From an uncultured Clostridia bacterium (GTDB taxonomy: Bacteria; Bacillota; Clostridia; Christensenellales; Aristaeellaceae): a stretch of 11,768 bases of DNA. The notes under the pieces are model-generated. The model had not been told where the DNA came from, searched no databases, and worked only from the letters and a program-made list of their open reading frames with translations. A program made the position numbers and the translations under genes. This document shows positions 1 to 7,236 of the stretch, piece by piece (the stretch's first letter is position 1; every line of letters starts with the position of its first letter). The stretch is from NCBI GenBank assembly GCA_934647305.1, contig CAKUFI010000081.1, positions 1 through 11,768 of the forward strand, read 5' to 3'.

Positions 1-10
1 GGGTTTTCAG

Positions 11-57
11 GTTTCGCCCTTGGCGAAACTGCCGACGGCTCAAATCGAAGATTTGAG
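11..57. repeat. Two adjacent short perfect palindromes outside the long repeat
   Basis: Two short hairpins lie side by side. Positions 11-18 (GTTTCGCC) pair perfectly with 22-29 around a CTT loop, and 39-46 (CTCAAATC) pair perfectly with 50-57 around a GAA loop. Between them is the tiny palindrome GCCGACGGC (31-39). No open frame runs through this stretch. Dense, tight-looped palindromes next to the long repeat suggest that it is one part of a larger composite palindromic element. Whether the counterpart also exists beyond the right end of the window cannot be seen. Confidence 0.6.
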
Positions 58-59
58 GC

Positions 60-126
60 GCGGCACCTGGCCGGGGAGCTTGCTTCCCCGTCCACCAGCT
101 TGTCAAAACCTTTTTTGACAAGCTGG
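60..126 (+). repeat. Left copy of ~66-bp inverted repeat with two hairpins
   Basis: Positions 60-125 are the reverse complement of 11704-11768 except for one extra base in the hairpin loop (AAAACCTTTTTT here, one C fewer in the other copy). The unit holds two palindromes: CGGGGAG/TTCCCCG at 72-90 (7-bp stem with one G-T pair, 5-nt loop) and a perfect 14-bp stem, 95-108 with 113-126, around a 4-nt loop. The inner edge of the identity coincides with the end of the long hairpin, which suggests a discrete repeat unit. No transposase is present. A dispersed REP/MITE-like element is the most cautious reading. Confidence 0.85.
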
Positions 127-143
127 CTATAATAATATAGTAT
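115..143 (+). promoter_or_regulatory. Probable promoter of the histidine phosphatase/two-component operon, -35 inside the repeat
   Basis: A consensus -35 TTGACA (115-120) is followed 17 bp later by TAGTAT (138-143), a 4/6 match to TATAAT. TATAGT at 136-141 is closer to consensus but gives only a 15-bp spacer. Transcription would start near 150, leaving a leader of about 44 nt. The -35 box sits in the right arm of the repeat's long hairpin, so the repeat supplies half of the promoter. A perfect TATAAT at 128-133 has no -35 at usable distance. Confidence 0.55.
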
Positions 144-193
144 CGTTCGTTTAAGCGCCTGCCCGGCGCGTCTGCCTGAGGAGGAGTATACAA

Positions 194-922
194 ATGCGGA
201 TACTGATCATTCGCCACGCGGAGCCGGACTACGAGCACAACACCCTGACGGAGAAGGGCTTTCGGGAGGCGGAAATCCTCTCCGGGCGGCTGGGCGGCCT
301 GCCCATTGCGCGCGTCTATTCCTCGCCCCTGCGCCGAGCCGTACTGACCGCCGAGCCGACCGCGCGCAGGCTGGGGCGCGAGATCGAGGTTCTCGACTGG
401 CTGCAGGAATTTGGCGGAAAGATCCTGGACGAGGACGGCCGGGAGCGCATTCCCTGGAACCTGCCCCCGCGCCTTTGGGAAAGCCGGGCGCGGCTCTTCG
501 ACGCGCATACCTGGCTGCAGGACGAGCTCATGCGCACGGCGGACGTGCCGGAGGCGTTCGCGCGGGTCGAGGCGGGCTTTATGAGCCTGCTGGAGAGCCA
601 CGGCTATCATAGGAGCGGCATGGTGTTCACCTGCAAGGAAAACAGGGATGAGACCATCGCGATTTTCTGCCATTTCGGCCTGGGTATGCTGTTGGTTTCG
701 CTGCTGAGCGGCATTTCGCCGGTGCTGCTGTGGCAGAGCATGTTTCTGCCCACCTCGTCGGTTTCTACCTTTGTCACGGAGGAGCGCGTGCGGGGCGAGG
801 TGACGTTCAAGTGCGTGCAGCTGGGCGATACCTCGCACCTGTTCGCCCGGGGAGAGCCGGTTTCGCGTTCCGGACTGTATCGCGAGTTCGCGGACGGCGA
901 GGGCGAGGGGCCGCAGGTCTGA
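194..922 (+). CDS. Histidine phosphatase family protein (phosphoglycerate mutase-like)
   Basis: This 242-residue protein belongs to the histidine phosphatase (branch 1) superfamily, which removes phosphate through a phosphohistidine intermediate. The N-terminal catalytic motif is RHAEP (R7, H8), with A in place of the usual G. Next come SSPLRRA (R47/R48, phosphate pocket), an LQEF segment (E72, possible proton donor) and a second catalytic histidine, H160, in FCHFG. Residues about 75-120 form an insertion between the core motifs. There is no signal peptide or membrane segment, so it should be cytoplasmic. The start is fixed by GAGGAGGAG at 179-187. The gene ends 26 nt before the response regulator gene and is probably cotranscribed with it. 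The substrate is unknown; a sugar phosphate, a nucleotide or a phosphoprotein are all possible. The family call is firm and the role is open. Confidence 0.88.
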   Translation: MRILIIRHAEPDYEHNTLTEKGFREAEILSGRLGGLPIARVYSSPLRRAVLTAEPTARRLGREIEVLDWLQEFGGKILDEDGRERIPWNLPPRLWESRARLFDAHTWLQDELMRTADVPEAFARVEAGFMSLLESHGYHRSGMVFTCKENRDETIAIFCHFGLGMLLVSLLSGISPVLLWQSMFLPTSSVSTFVTEERVRGEVTFKCVQLGDTSHLFARGEPVSRSGLYREFADGEGEGPQV

Positions 923-948
923 AATGCGCGCCGGAGGGGAGGAGGCAC

Positions 949-1989
949 ATGCTGAAGGCAATTGTCGTGGATGACGACCGGAACGTGCTCAACGGACTGC
1001 AGAAGCTGATCGACTGGGAAGCGCTCGGCTATGCGCTGGTGGGCGTGGCGTCCACCGGCCGCGCGGGCTACGAGCTGGCGGTCAAGCACCGGGTGGATGT
1101 GATTATCAGCGACATTGTGATGCCGGAAATGGACGGGATGGAATTTCTGCGGGCGGTTCGGCAGGCGCTGGGCGACGTGTCCTTTATTTTCCTGTCCGCT
1201 TACGAGAGCTTTCCGGCGGCGCAGATCGCCATCGAGCTGCATGTGCAGTCCTACATTCTCAAGCCCATTAACCGGGAAAAGCTGGGCGTGCTGAGCGAGG
1301 AGCTGCGAAAGCTGCGTGCCAGCCGGGAACGCTCCGAATACTACGATACCCTGCTCTACGGCCATGCCGACGAGCTGCGCCGGGCGCTCTGCGAAAGCGA
1401 CAGGGCCTATTTCGAGCGGCTGTTCGCGCGCCTGATGGACGACGCCATGCGCATGAAGGAGGACACAGGACTCCTGCGCAGAACCTGCATGCACCTGCTC
1501 TCCCTGATGAAGGAGGCGTGGGGCGGCGACTTTTCACCGCCCGCGGAGGCCGACATGAGCAGATCCGTCAGCCGTACCGACCTGGTGATTCGCACGGCCA
1601 ACGCCTGCTTCGACGCGATTGATCGCAGGGATCAGCCGCAGCCGGCCGCGTCTCATCCGCTGATCGTCTGGATTGGCGAGCTGATCAGCCAGGGCCTGAG
1701 CGACCCCGATCTGGGCACCGCCGCCATCGCGCGGCAGCTCAACTATTCCTCCTCCTACGTCAGCCGGATGTTTACCCGCTGCACCGGCGTCACGCTGGTG
1801 GAATACATCACCCTGCGGCGCATGGAGACTGCGGCCCGGCTGCTGGCCGAAACCAGCATGAGCGTCACCGACATCGCCGTGCGGGTCGGCTTTAGGAACC
1901 CCAACTATTTTGCCAAGGTCTTCCGCAAAACCTTTGGCTGTCAGCCGACAGAATACCGCCAGCAGAACGCCGGAAAGGAACGGAAATGA
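949..1989 (+). CDS. YesN-type response regulator (receiver + AraC DNA-binding domain)
   Basis: The protein has 346 residues. An N-terminal receiver (about 1-120) carries the acidic cluster D8-D10, the phosphoacceptor D55 in SDIVMPEMDG, S83 in LSAYESF and K105 in LKP. A poorly conserved linker follows, and a C-terminal AraC/XylS double helix-turn-helix (about 245-340) ends with the family signature around VGFRNPNYFAKVFRKTFG. It should be a transcription activator phosphorylated by the kinase encoded next. The frame is open upstream to an ATG at 730, but the start at 949 is preferred: it follows GGAGG repeats at 933-945 and begins directly with the receiver's first strand. The stop overlaps the kinase start (ATGA), implying translational coupling. 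Likely targets are the nearby transporter and hydrolase genes; this is inferred from position only. Confidence 0.92.
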   Translation: MLKAIVVDDDRNVLNGLQKLIDWEALGYALVGVASTGRAGYELAVKHRVDVIISDIVMPEMDGMEFLRAVRQALGDVSFIFLSAYESFPAAQIAIELHVQSYILKPINREKLGVLSEELRKLRASRERSEYYDTLLYGHADELRRALCESDRAYFERLFARLMDDAMRMKEDTGLLRRTCMHLLSLMKEAWGGDFSPPAEADMSRSVSRTDLVIRTANACFDAIDRRDQPQPAASHPLIVWIGELISQGLSDPDLGTAAIARQLNYSSSYVSRMFTRCTGVTLVEYITLRRMETAARLLAETSMSVTDIAVRVGFRNPNYFAKVFRKTFGCQPTEYRQQNAGKERK

Positions 1990-3710
1990 ACAGAAATACC
2001 AGCCTGGTCGGCCGCATGACCCGGTGCTTCGCGGTGATTGTGATCGTCGTGGTGGCGATACTGGGCGTGCTCAATATGGCCTTTTACAACAGGGGACTCT
2101 CCGACTCGCTGATGAACACCTTTGAGGCGGTCGCCCAGAACAACGCCGACGGGATTTCCCTGATGGTTACCCACACGGACATGCTCTGCCGCACGCTGAC
2201 TGATTCCAGGCTTCAAGGCTCCAGCAACGCCTATATCTCTTACCTGCTCACGGACGACGTAAACCTGATCTCCAGCTTCAAGCGGTTTCAGGAGCTGAAG
2301 GACATGCTGCTCAAGGACTGCCGGATGGCCATCGGAAGCATTTTTTCCGAGTGGAGTGTGAACCTGTTCCTGACGGAGGAAATGCCGCTGTACGCCGAGA
2401 GCTTTATGACCCGGCTGAGCCTGGAAACCCTGCTCAATACCCATTCGGGGAACGAAAACCTGCAGATTCTCAGAAACTCGCTGGTGCGGGAGGATGACTG
2501 GTATCAAAAGGCGCTGGAGGCCGACGGCACGCAGTACTGGTTCGAAAAGGACGGCTTTCTGTGCGCCGCGCGCAGCGTCACCGCGCTGAATCAGGGAAAC
2601 ACCTACGGCAACATTCGCTATCATCAGATGGGCGTGGTGCTGCTGATCGTCCGCGCCGAGTCCGTCAGTCGCTTTGTCTCCGGCCAGCTCACCGAAAACA
2701 GCTGCGCCCGGCTGTGCAGCGCGGACGGCGCTGTGCTCTGGCGCAGTCAGCCGCACATTCCCCCGAACGCGCTGGAAATCACCCGCGAAATCGACGGCGG
2801 CCTGAAGCTGAGCATGTATGTGCCCTACAGGGACATTCATCAGATGACGGATCACACGCTGAGTACGCTGTGCCTGTTTCTGCTGCTGTGCGCCGGCGTG
2901 GGCGGCCTGCTGGTGCTGATGGTTTCAGGCTGGATTACCCGCCCGGTGCGCCAGCTCTCCGCGTTCATGAAGGAAAAGAAGGGCGAGCTGCTGCCAGAGG
3001 AGATGATTCCCCGGCAGAAGGATGAAATCCGCGCGCTGTATGCCAGCTATAACGAGCTGATTCACGCCATTCGCGCGGAGGAGGAAAAGCGCCGCAGGGC
3101 GGAAATGGATTCCCTGCAGCTGCAGATCAATCCGCACTTCCTGTACAACACACTGGATTCGGTATGCTTTCAGGCCATGACCGCCGGGCAGAACGAGATT
3201 GCGGACATCCTGTCCACTCTGGCCGGCATCTATCGCTATAACGTGAAGAACTCCGACGGGGAGGTCACGCTGGGCGAAGAACTGGCTATATTGACCCAGT
3301 ATATGGATATTTACCGCTTCCGAAGCTCAGACGGCATACGCTGCCGGATCGACGTCGAGGAGTCGCTGCGCGAGGCGGTCATCCCCAAGATGATCCTGCA
3401 GCCGCTGGTTGAGAACGCCATACTGTACGGCTCAGGCGACTCTTCCGGGGAAATTCGGATCAGCTGCGTGCGGGATGGGGAAAATCTGCGCCTGTGCGTA
3501 ACGGACGCGGGCACCCAGGCTGATACGGATCGCATCAACGCGTACCTGCAGGGGAAGGACGAGCTGAGCGTCCATTCCACCGGTATCGGCATCCGGAACG
3601 TTCACCAGCGGATACGCATGCGCTATGGCGCGCCCTACGGCCTGACCTATCACAAAACCGCGCGGGGAAATACCTGCGCCGAGCTGCTGCTGCCCTGGCG
3701 TCATCTCTGA
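1986..3710 (+). CDS. YesM-type sensor histidine kinase with atypical ATP-binding motifs
   Basis: The protein has 574 residues. Membrane segment 1 lies at about 14-34, an extracytoplasmic sensing region (probably Cache-like) at about 35-292 and membrane segment 2 at about 293-315. A HAMP-like linker follows, then the His_kinase (LytS/YesM) motif QINPHFLYNTLD with H384 as likely phosphorylation site, and a HATPase_c domain. The N box is LVENAILYG (N477), with Y481 where the family usually has H. The G1 box is DAGTQ (D507), which keeps the ATP-binding aspartate but lacks the usual N and second G of DNGxG. The G2 box GIGIRNV is intact. It overlaps the preceding regulator gene by 4 nt and is its evident partner. 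It should sense an external ligand, probably a carbohydrate or a binding protein, as is typical next to LplABC transporters. Whether the altered G1 box lowers activity is unknown. Confidence 0.9.
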   Translation: MNRNTSLVGRMTRCFAVIVIVVVAILGVLNMAFYNRGLSDSLMNTFEAVAQNNADGISLMVTHTDMLCRTLTDSRLQGSSNAYISYLLTDDVNLISSFKRFQELKDMLLKDCRMAIGSIFSEWSVNLFLTEEMPLYAESFMTRLSLETLLNTHSGNENLQILRNSLVREDDWYQKALEADGTQYWFEKDGFLCAARSVTALNQGNTYGNIRYHQMGVVLLIVRAESVSRFVSGQLTENSCARLCSADGAVLWRSQPHIPPNALEITREIDGGLKLSMYVPYRDIHQMTDHTLSTLCLFLLLCAGVGGLLVLMVSGWITRPVRQLSAFMKEKKGELLPEEMIPRQKDEIRALYASYNELIHAIRAEEEKRRRAEMDSLQLQINPHFLYNTLDSVCFQAMTAGQNEIADILSTLAGIYRYNVKNSDGEVTLGEELAILTQYMDIYRFRSSDGIRCRIDVEESLREAVIPKMILQPLVENAILYGSGDSSGEIRISCVRDGENLRLCVTDAGTQADTDRINAYLQGKDELSVHSTGIGIRNVHQRIRMRYGAPYGLTYHKTARGNTCAELLLPWRHL

Positions 3711-3740
3711 TCTGTGCAGACCCATACAGGATTTTTTCAT

Positions 3741-3780
3741 GCCGGCGAATTCCATGTGAATACGTCGGCTGTTCTTTTGT
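3741..3780 (+). terminator. Probable rho-independent terminator after the first two-component operon
   Basis: Positions 3741-3752 pair with 3758-3769 in a 12-bp stem with one mismatch and one G-T pair around a 5-nt loop (CATGT). A T-rich tail, TGTTCTTTTGT, follows at 3770-3780. The hairpin lies 31 nt after the kinase stop codon and upstream of a new promoter, which fits an operon boundary. The imperfect T-tract lowers confidence. Confidence 0.6.
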
Positions 3781-3817
3781 CGAATGCGCGCCACAAAGCA
3801 GTCAAATATGTTGCCGG

Positions 3818-3864
3818 AATGGCAGATATTTTTTCTTGCCATTAATTGCACGCGCTGCTACAAT
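3818..3864 (+). promoter_or_regulatory. Transporter operon promoter with overlapping inverted repeat (possible operator)
   Basis: TTGCCA (3836-3841) and TACAAT (3859-3864) are separated by exactly 17 bp, predicting a start near 3871. That leaves a leader of only about 18 nt, with the ribosome binding site AAAGGGAGG (3872-3880) almost at the 5' end. A perfect 7-bp inverted repeat, AATGGCA (3818-3824) and TGCCATT (3837-3843), has its right arm on the -35 box. TGCCATTAATTGCA (3837-3850) is itself a near-palindrome. Both are candidate regulator sites. AraC-type regulators more often use direct repeats, so the cognate regulator is uncertain. Confidence 0.6.
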
Positions 3865-3888
3865 ATCCATGAAAGGGAGGATGACCGC

Positions 3889-4809
3889 ATGCACGATCTG
3901 ATTCGCAATACCCGGCGGCACCGCTCGCTGCTGCTGATGTCGCTTCCGGCAGTGGTTCTGCTGTTTCTGTTTTCCTATATGCCCATGTACGCGCTGACTG
4001 TGGCCTTCAAGACCTACAATTACCAGGGAGGCATTTTTGGCAGCCCGTGGTGCGGGCTGAACAACTTCAAGTTCCTGCTCAGTTCGAAGAGCCTGACCTG
4101 GCGCCTGCTGAAGAACACGGTGGGCTATTATCTGCTCTTCACCACTCTGGGCACGCTGTTTAACGTCGGCCTGGCGCTGCTGATCAACGAATGCCGGAGC
4201 CGGATGATTCCCAAGGTCACTCACACCCTCATGATCATGCCCACCTTCATTTCATGGATTGCGGTGTCGTTCATCGTCAAGTCCTTCCTGAATGTGAACA
4301 ACGGCTTTATCAACAACCTGAAGGCGTCTCTGGGGCAGCCCACCTTCAACTGGTACATGATGCCCCAGTACTGGCCGACGATCCTGACGGTCGTCACGCT
4401 GTGGAAGGGTACAGGCTACGGCTCGATCATCTACCTCTCTGCGCTGGCCGGCATGGATCCAGAGCTGTTCGAGGCAGCCGATTTGGACGGCGCGTCCAGG
4501 CGGCAGAAAATCTGGTATATCACCCTGCCCATGCTCAAGAGCCTGATCTCCATCAAGCTGCTGCTCTCGCTGGGCGGCATCATGACCTCCAACACCGGTC
4601 TGTTCTTCAAGGTGACCATGAATACGGGCATCCTGTACTCCACAACCCAGACCATTGACGCCTACATACTCAACGCCCTGAGCAGCTCGGGCACCAAGTT
4701 CGGCATGACAGCCGCGGCCACACTGTTTCAGTCGGTCATCGGCGCGGCGATGCTGCTGCTGGTGAACGGCGTCGTGCGCAGGATTTCTCCGGAAAACTCG
4801 CTGTTCTGA
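3889..4809 (+). CDS. Sugar ABC transporter permease, LplB-type (CUT1/MalF-like)
   Basis: The protein has 306 residues and is an inner-membrane permease of the binding-protein-dependent transport family. A first hydrophobic segment (about 14-34) is followed by several more. The EAA loop that contacts the ATPase is at about 195-214 (EAADLDGASRRQKIWYITLP). The motif WKGTGYGSIIYLSALAGMDPELFEAA is characteristic of LplB/YteP-type permeases for complex oligosaccharides. The ATG at 3889 is preferred over an in-frame ATG at 3784: it follows AAAGGGAGG by 8 nt, the product then begins at the usual place for the family, and the predicted transcription start (near 3871) lies downstream of 3784. It is the first gene of the transporter operon. 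No ATP-binding subunit is encoded here, which is common for this subfamily because a shared ATPase is used. The transported sugar cannot be read from sequence. Confidence 0.93.
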   Translation: MHDLIRNTRRHRSLLLMSLPAVVLLFLFSYMPMYALTVAFKTYNYQGGIFGSPWCGLNNFKFLLSSKSLTWRLLKNTVGYYLLFTTLGTLFNVGLALLINECRSRMIPKVTHTLMIMPTFISWIAVSFIVKSFLNVNNGFINNLKASLGQPTFNWYMMPQYWPTILTVVTLWKGTGYGSIIYLSALAGMDPELFEAADLDGASRRQKIWYITLPMLKSLISIKLLLSLGGIMTSNTGLFFKVTMNTGILYSTTQTIDAYILNALSSSGTKFGMTAAATLFQSVIGAAMLLLVNGVVRRISPENSLF

Positions 4810-4821
4810 GGAGGCACGCAG

Positions 4822-5694
4822 ATGAAGAAGAAACAATACCTCCTGAAGGCCAGCCTGATTTTCCTGGCGCTGCTGACCTTCATACCGGTCTGGATGGTGA
4901 TCGTGGCGGCCTTCTCCGACGAAAGCGCCATTGCGCAGCACGGCTTTTCCCTGTGGGCGTCCAAGTGGTCGCTGACCGGCATACGCTACGTCATGACCTT
5001 CGGCTGGCAGCTGGCGGACGCGTACAAGGTGACGCTGCTGGTCGCGGTGGCCGGCACGCTGATTACCCTGATGGCCACCAGTCTGTTCGCCTACGCGCTG
5101 AGCCGAAACGACTTCAGGCTCAGAAAGGCGCTGACCGTCTACCTGTTGATCACCATGATCTTCAGCGGCGGTCAGCTGGGCTCCTACCTGATCAACAGCA
5201 ACGTCTTTCACATGCGCAATTCGCTGTGGGTACTGATTCTGCCCGGCAGCGTGAGCGCCATGAACTGCATCATCATGCGCTCCTTCGTCCAGTCCAACGT
5301 GCCGGACGCGCTGCTGGAGGCGGCCAAGATCGACGGAGCCAACGAATACCGCGTGTTCTTCCAGATCGTGCTGCCCCTGATGGCTCCGGTGCTGGGCGCG
5401 ATCGGCTTCATGACAGCCGTCGGGCACTGGAACCAGTGGCAGACCTCCATGCTGTTCATCACCGACCGAAAGCTGGTGACCCTGCAGCACCTGCTCATGC
5501 AGATCGAAAATACGCTGGCCTACCTCTCCGAGGCCGAAAACCTGACCCAGAGCGAGGTGGAGCTGTGGACGACCATGCCCACGGAATCCGGCCGCATGGC
5601 GCTGCTCCTGTGCACGCTGGGCCCCGTGCTGGTCATCTATCCCTTCTTCCAGAAGTACTTCGTGAAGGGACTGACGATCGGCGCCGTCAAGTGA
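4822..5694 (+). CDS. Sugar ABC transporter permease, LplC/YtcP-type (CUT1/MalG-like)
   Basis: This 290-residue second permease should pair with the upstream one to form the membrane channel. An N-terminal hydrophobic segment (about 8-30) ends in a VWMVIVAAFSDE-type sequence seen in LplC-like permeases. The EAA loop lies at about 166-185 (EAAKIDGANEYRVFFQIVLP), and the protein ends in the usual short tail FFQKYFVKGLTIGAVK. Translation starts at 4822, 12 nt after the previous stop, behind GAGGAGG. Spacing and order (permease, permease, binding protein) match LplABC-type operons. Nothing appears truncated or unusual. Confidence 0.94.
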   Translation: MKKKQYLLKASLIFLALLTFIPVWMVIVAAFSDESAIAQHGFSLWASKWSLTGIRYVMTFGWQLADAYKVTLLVAVAGTLITLMATSLFAYALSRNDFRLRKALTVYLLITMIFSGGQLGSYLINSNVFHMRNSLWVLILPGSVSAMNCIIMRSFVQSNVPDALLEAAKIDGANEYRVFFQIVLPLMAPVLGAIGFMTAVGHWNQWQTSMLFITDRKLVTLQHLLMQIENTLAYLSEAENLTQSEVELWTTMPTESGRMALLLCTLGPVLVIYPFFQKYFVKGLTIGAVK

Positions 5695-5742
5695 TGGTTT
5701 TGGCGTTTGCCAAGGCACATATATTTTAAGGAGGAAGACCCC

Positions 5743-7185
5743 ATGAAGAAACTCGTTTCTCTGCTCCTGGCGCTGGCTCTGCTGCTGAGCCTGCCCTTCG
5801 CCGCATCGGCGGAGAAGGAAATGCCCACTCTTGAGATCCTGTGCTGGGATTCGGCCACGCCGGATGCCGATATGGTCGGCGAGGCGCTCTCCAGGCTGAC
5901 GGCCGAGAAGATCGGCTGCAAGGTACACCTCAACTTCAGCAATGAAAACTGGCCGATGCTGCTGGCCAGCAACGACCCCATCGACGTGATCTTCGTCTCC
6001 AACGGCATCGGCTACCGCGACCTGGCCATGGACGGCGCGTTCCTGGACCTCAAGGACATGCTGCCCACCGTCACCCCCGCCCTGAACGCCACCCTGAGCG
6101 AGACGGCGCTGATTGCGGCCAACGTCAACGGCGGCGTCTACTGCGTGCCCTCCTACAAGGACATGTGCTGCCGCTTCGGCCTGTGGATGGAAAAGAAGAT
6201 GGCCGACGCCCTGAACATCGACACGACTCAGACCTACTCCCTCAAGGAAATCGAGCCCTGGCTGGAGTACATCCACAACGATCCCGATCACGTGAACTCC
6301 ACCCTGATGCTCTTTGGCAGCAACTATAACTTCCCCCGCCTGGGTATGAGCGAGAGCTACTACTACTTCGGCGACATCACCGGCTATTCCTTCGGCGCGC
6401 CCAAGTCTGATACCTCGAAGATCGAGTGCATCTACCTCAGCGACGCCTACGAGGACTACTGCAAGACCATGTACGACTGGTACAAGAAGGGCTACATCCG
6501 CGAGGACGTCGCCACCATCGACAACTGGAACGCCTATTATAAAAACGGCTCCGGCGTGGGCTACGGCATCAAGATGGGTCAGTACAACCCCTACGCCGAG
6601 CTCTCCAACTCGGCCAGCTATGGCGCCGACGTGGTGTTCATCAACATTGGCGAGAACGTCATGAGCGTCGAGGACATCCTGGGCGCCTGCTGGGCGGTGC
6701 CCGCCAAGAGCAAGTATCCTGAGCAGGCGCTCAAGTTCATCGAGCTGCTGGACACCGATACCGACGTGCAGAACACCCTGGCCTTCGGCGTTGAGGGCGT
6801 GCACTACAACATGGTGGACGGCAAGATTCAGCGCGTCGAGGGCTATGCCGATCACTACAAGACCCAGGATTACAAGGCGGGCGACGTGCGCGTGCGCGGC
6901 CTGCTGGTCGGCGAGGCCGAGGACAAGGCGGCTCGCTTCGAGGAGCTGAACAACTCCGCCGTGGTTTCTCCCTTCATAGGCTTCCAGGCCGATCTGTCCT
7001 CCATCGTCAACGAGAACGCGGCGGTCTACTCCGTGGTGCAGGAATACGCCAGGCTGCTGGGCAACGGCGCGGCTGACCCCGAGATTTATCTGCCCATGTT
7101 CCGCGAGGCGCTGAAGGAAGCCGGCGTGGAGACCATCGCCGAGACCCTGCAGGCGCAGTACGACGCGTTCAACGCGGCCAGGTAA
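5743..7185 (+). CDS. Extracellular sugar-binding protein, LplA-type, with DUF3502-like C-terminus
   Basis: The protein has 480 residues and is the substrate-capturing subunit for the two upstream permeases. The signal peptide is at 1-23 (KK, hydrophobic core, then a predicted signal peptidase I site after ASA, with EKE beginning the mature protein). There is no lipobox cysteine, although Gram-positive binding proteins of this class are usually lipoproteins. The mature start (TLEILCW) resembles LplA/YtcQ proteins. The C-terminal ~75 residues, from SPFIGFQADLSSI through DPEIYLPMFREALKEAG to the end, match the DUF3502 pattern of that group. The ATG at 5743 is chosen for AAGGAGG (5728-5734) and because it gives a proper signal peptide; an in-frame ATG at 5707 would add 12 residues before it. 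C-ending codons dominate more than in the kinase genes, suggesting high expression. A weak TTGGC/GCCAA stem (5700-5713) lies just upstream. Confidence 0.93.
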   Translation: MKKLVSLLLALALLLSLPFAASAEKEMPTLEILCWDSATPDADMVGEALSRLTAEKIGCKVHLNFSNENWPMLLASNDPIDVIFVSNGIGYRDLAMDGAFLDLKDMLPTVTPALNATLSETALIAANVNGGVYCVPSYKDMCCRFGLWMEKKMADALNIDTTQTYSLKEIEPWLEYIHNDPDHVNSTLMLFGSNYNFPRLGMSESYYYFGDITGYSFGAPKSDTSKIECIYLSDAYEDYCKTMYDWYKKGYIREDVATIDNWNAYYKNGSGVGYGIKMGQYNPYAELSNSASYGADVVFINIGENVMSVEDILGACWAVPAKSKYPEQALKFIELLDTDTDVQNTLAFGVEGVHYNMVDGKIQRVEGYADHYKTQDYKAGDVRVRGLLVGEAEDKAARFEELNNSAVVSPFIGFQADLSSIVNENAAVYSVVQEYARLLGNGAADPEIYLPMFREALKEAGVETIAETLQAQYDAFNAAR

Positions 7186-7192
7186 TCGCTCC

Positions 7193-7221
7193 TTGACGAA
7201 CCGAATGGCGCGTGATACACT
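7193..7221 (+). promoter_or_regulatory. Strong promoter of the hydrolase-NPCBM gene
   Basis: TTGACG (7193-7198) and TACACT (7216-7221) are separated by exactly 17 bp. The -10 is preceded by TGA (7213-7215), making an extended -10 element. The predicted start is near 7228, leaving a leader of about 62 nt before the gene at 7290. The promoter begins 8 nt after the binding-protein stop codon, so the hydrolase can be expressed independently of the transporter operon. Confidence 0.65.
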
Positions 7222-7236
7222 GTAATTGATTGTAGA

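Noticed and set aside
128..133. Perfect TATAAT just after the left repeat
   Set aside because: The nearest -35-like hexamers give spacers of 7 bp (TTGACA) or 22 bp (TTGTCA), neither usable. The 17-bp pairing to TAGTAT was preferred.
730..948. Upstream in-frame extension of the first response regulator
   Set aside because: It overlaps the histidine phosphatase gene almost entirely, adds residues with no receiver homology, and a better ribosome site precedes the ATG at 949.
3784..3888. Upstream in-frame start for the first permease
   Set aside because: The predicted promoter and transcription start lie downstream of 3784, and AAAGGGAGG directly precedes 3889.
7201..7228. Shared CCG(G)AATGGC and TAATTG words at the transporter and hydrolase promoters, as a common operator
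   Set aside because: The words are short, sit at different positions relative to each promoter, and their spacing differs (25 versus 19 bp). Chance is a sufficient explanation without orthologous sequences.
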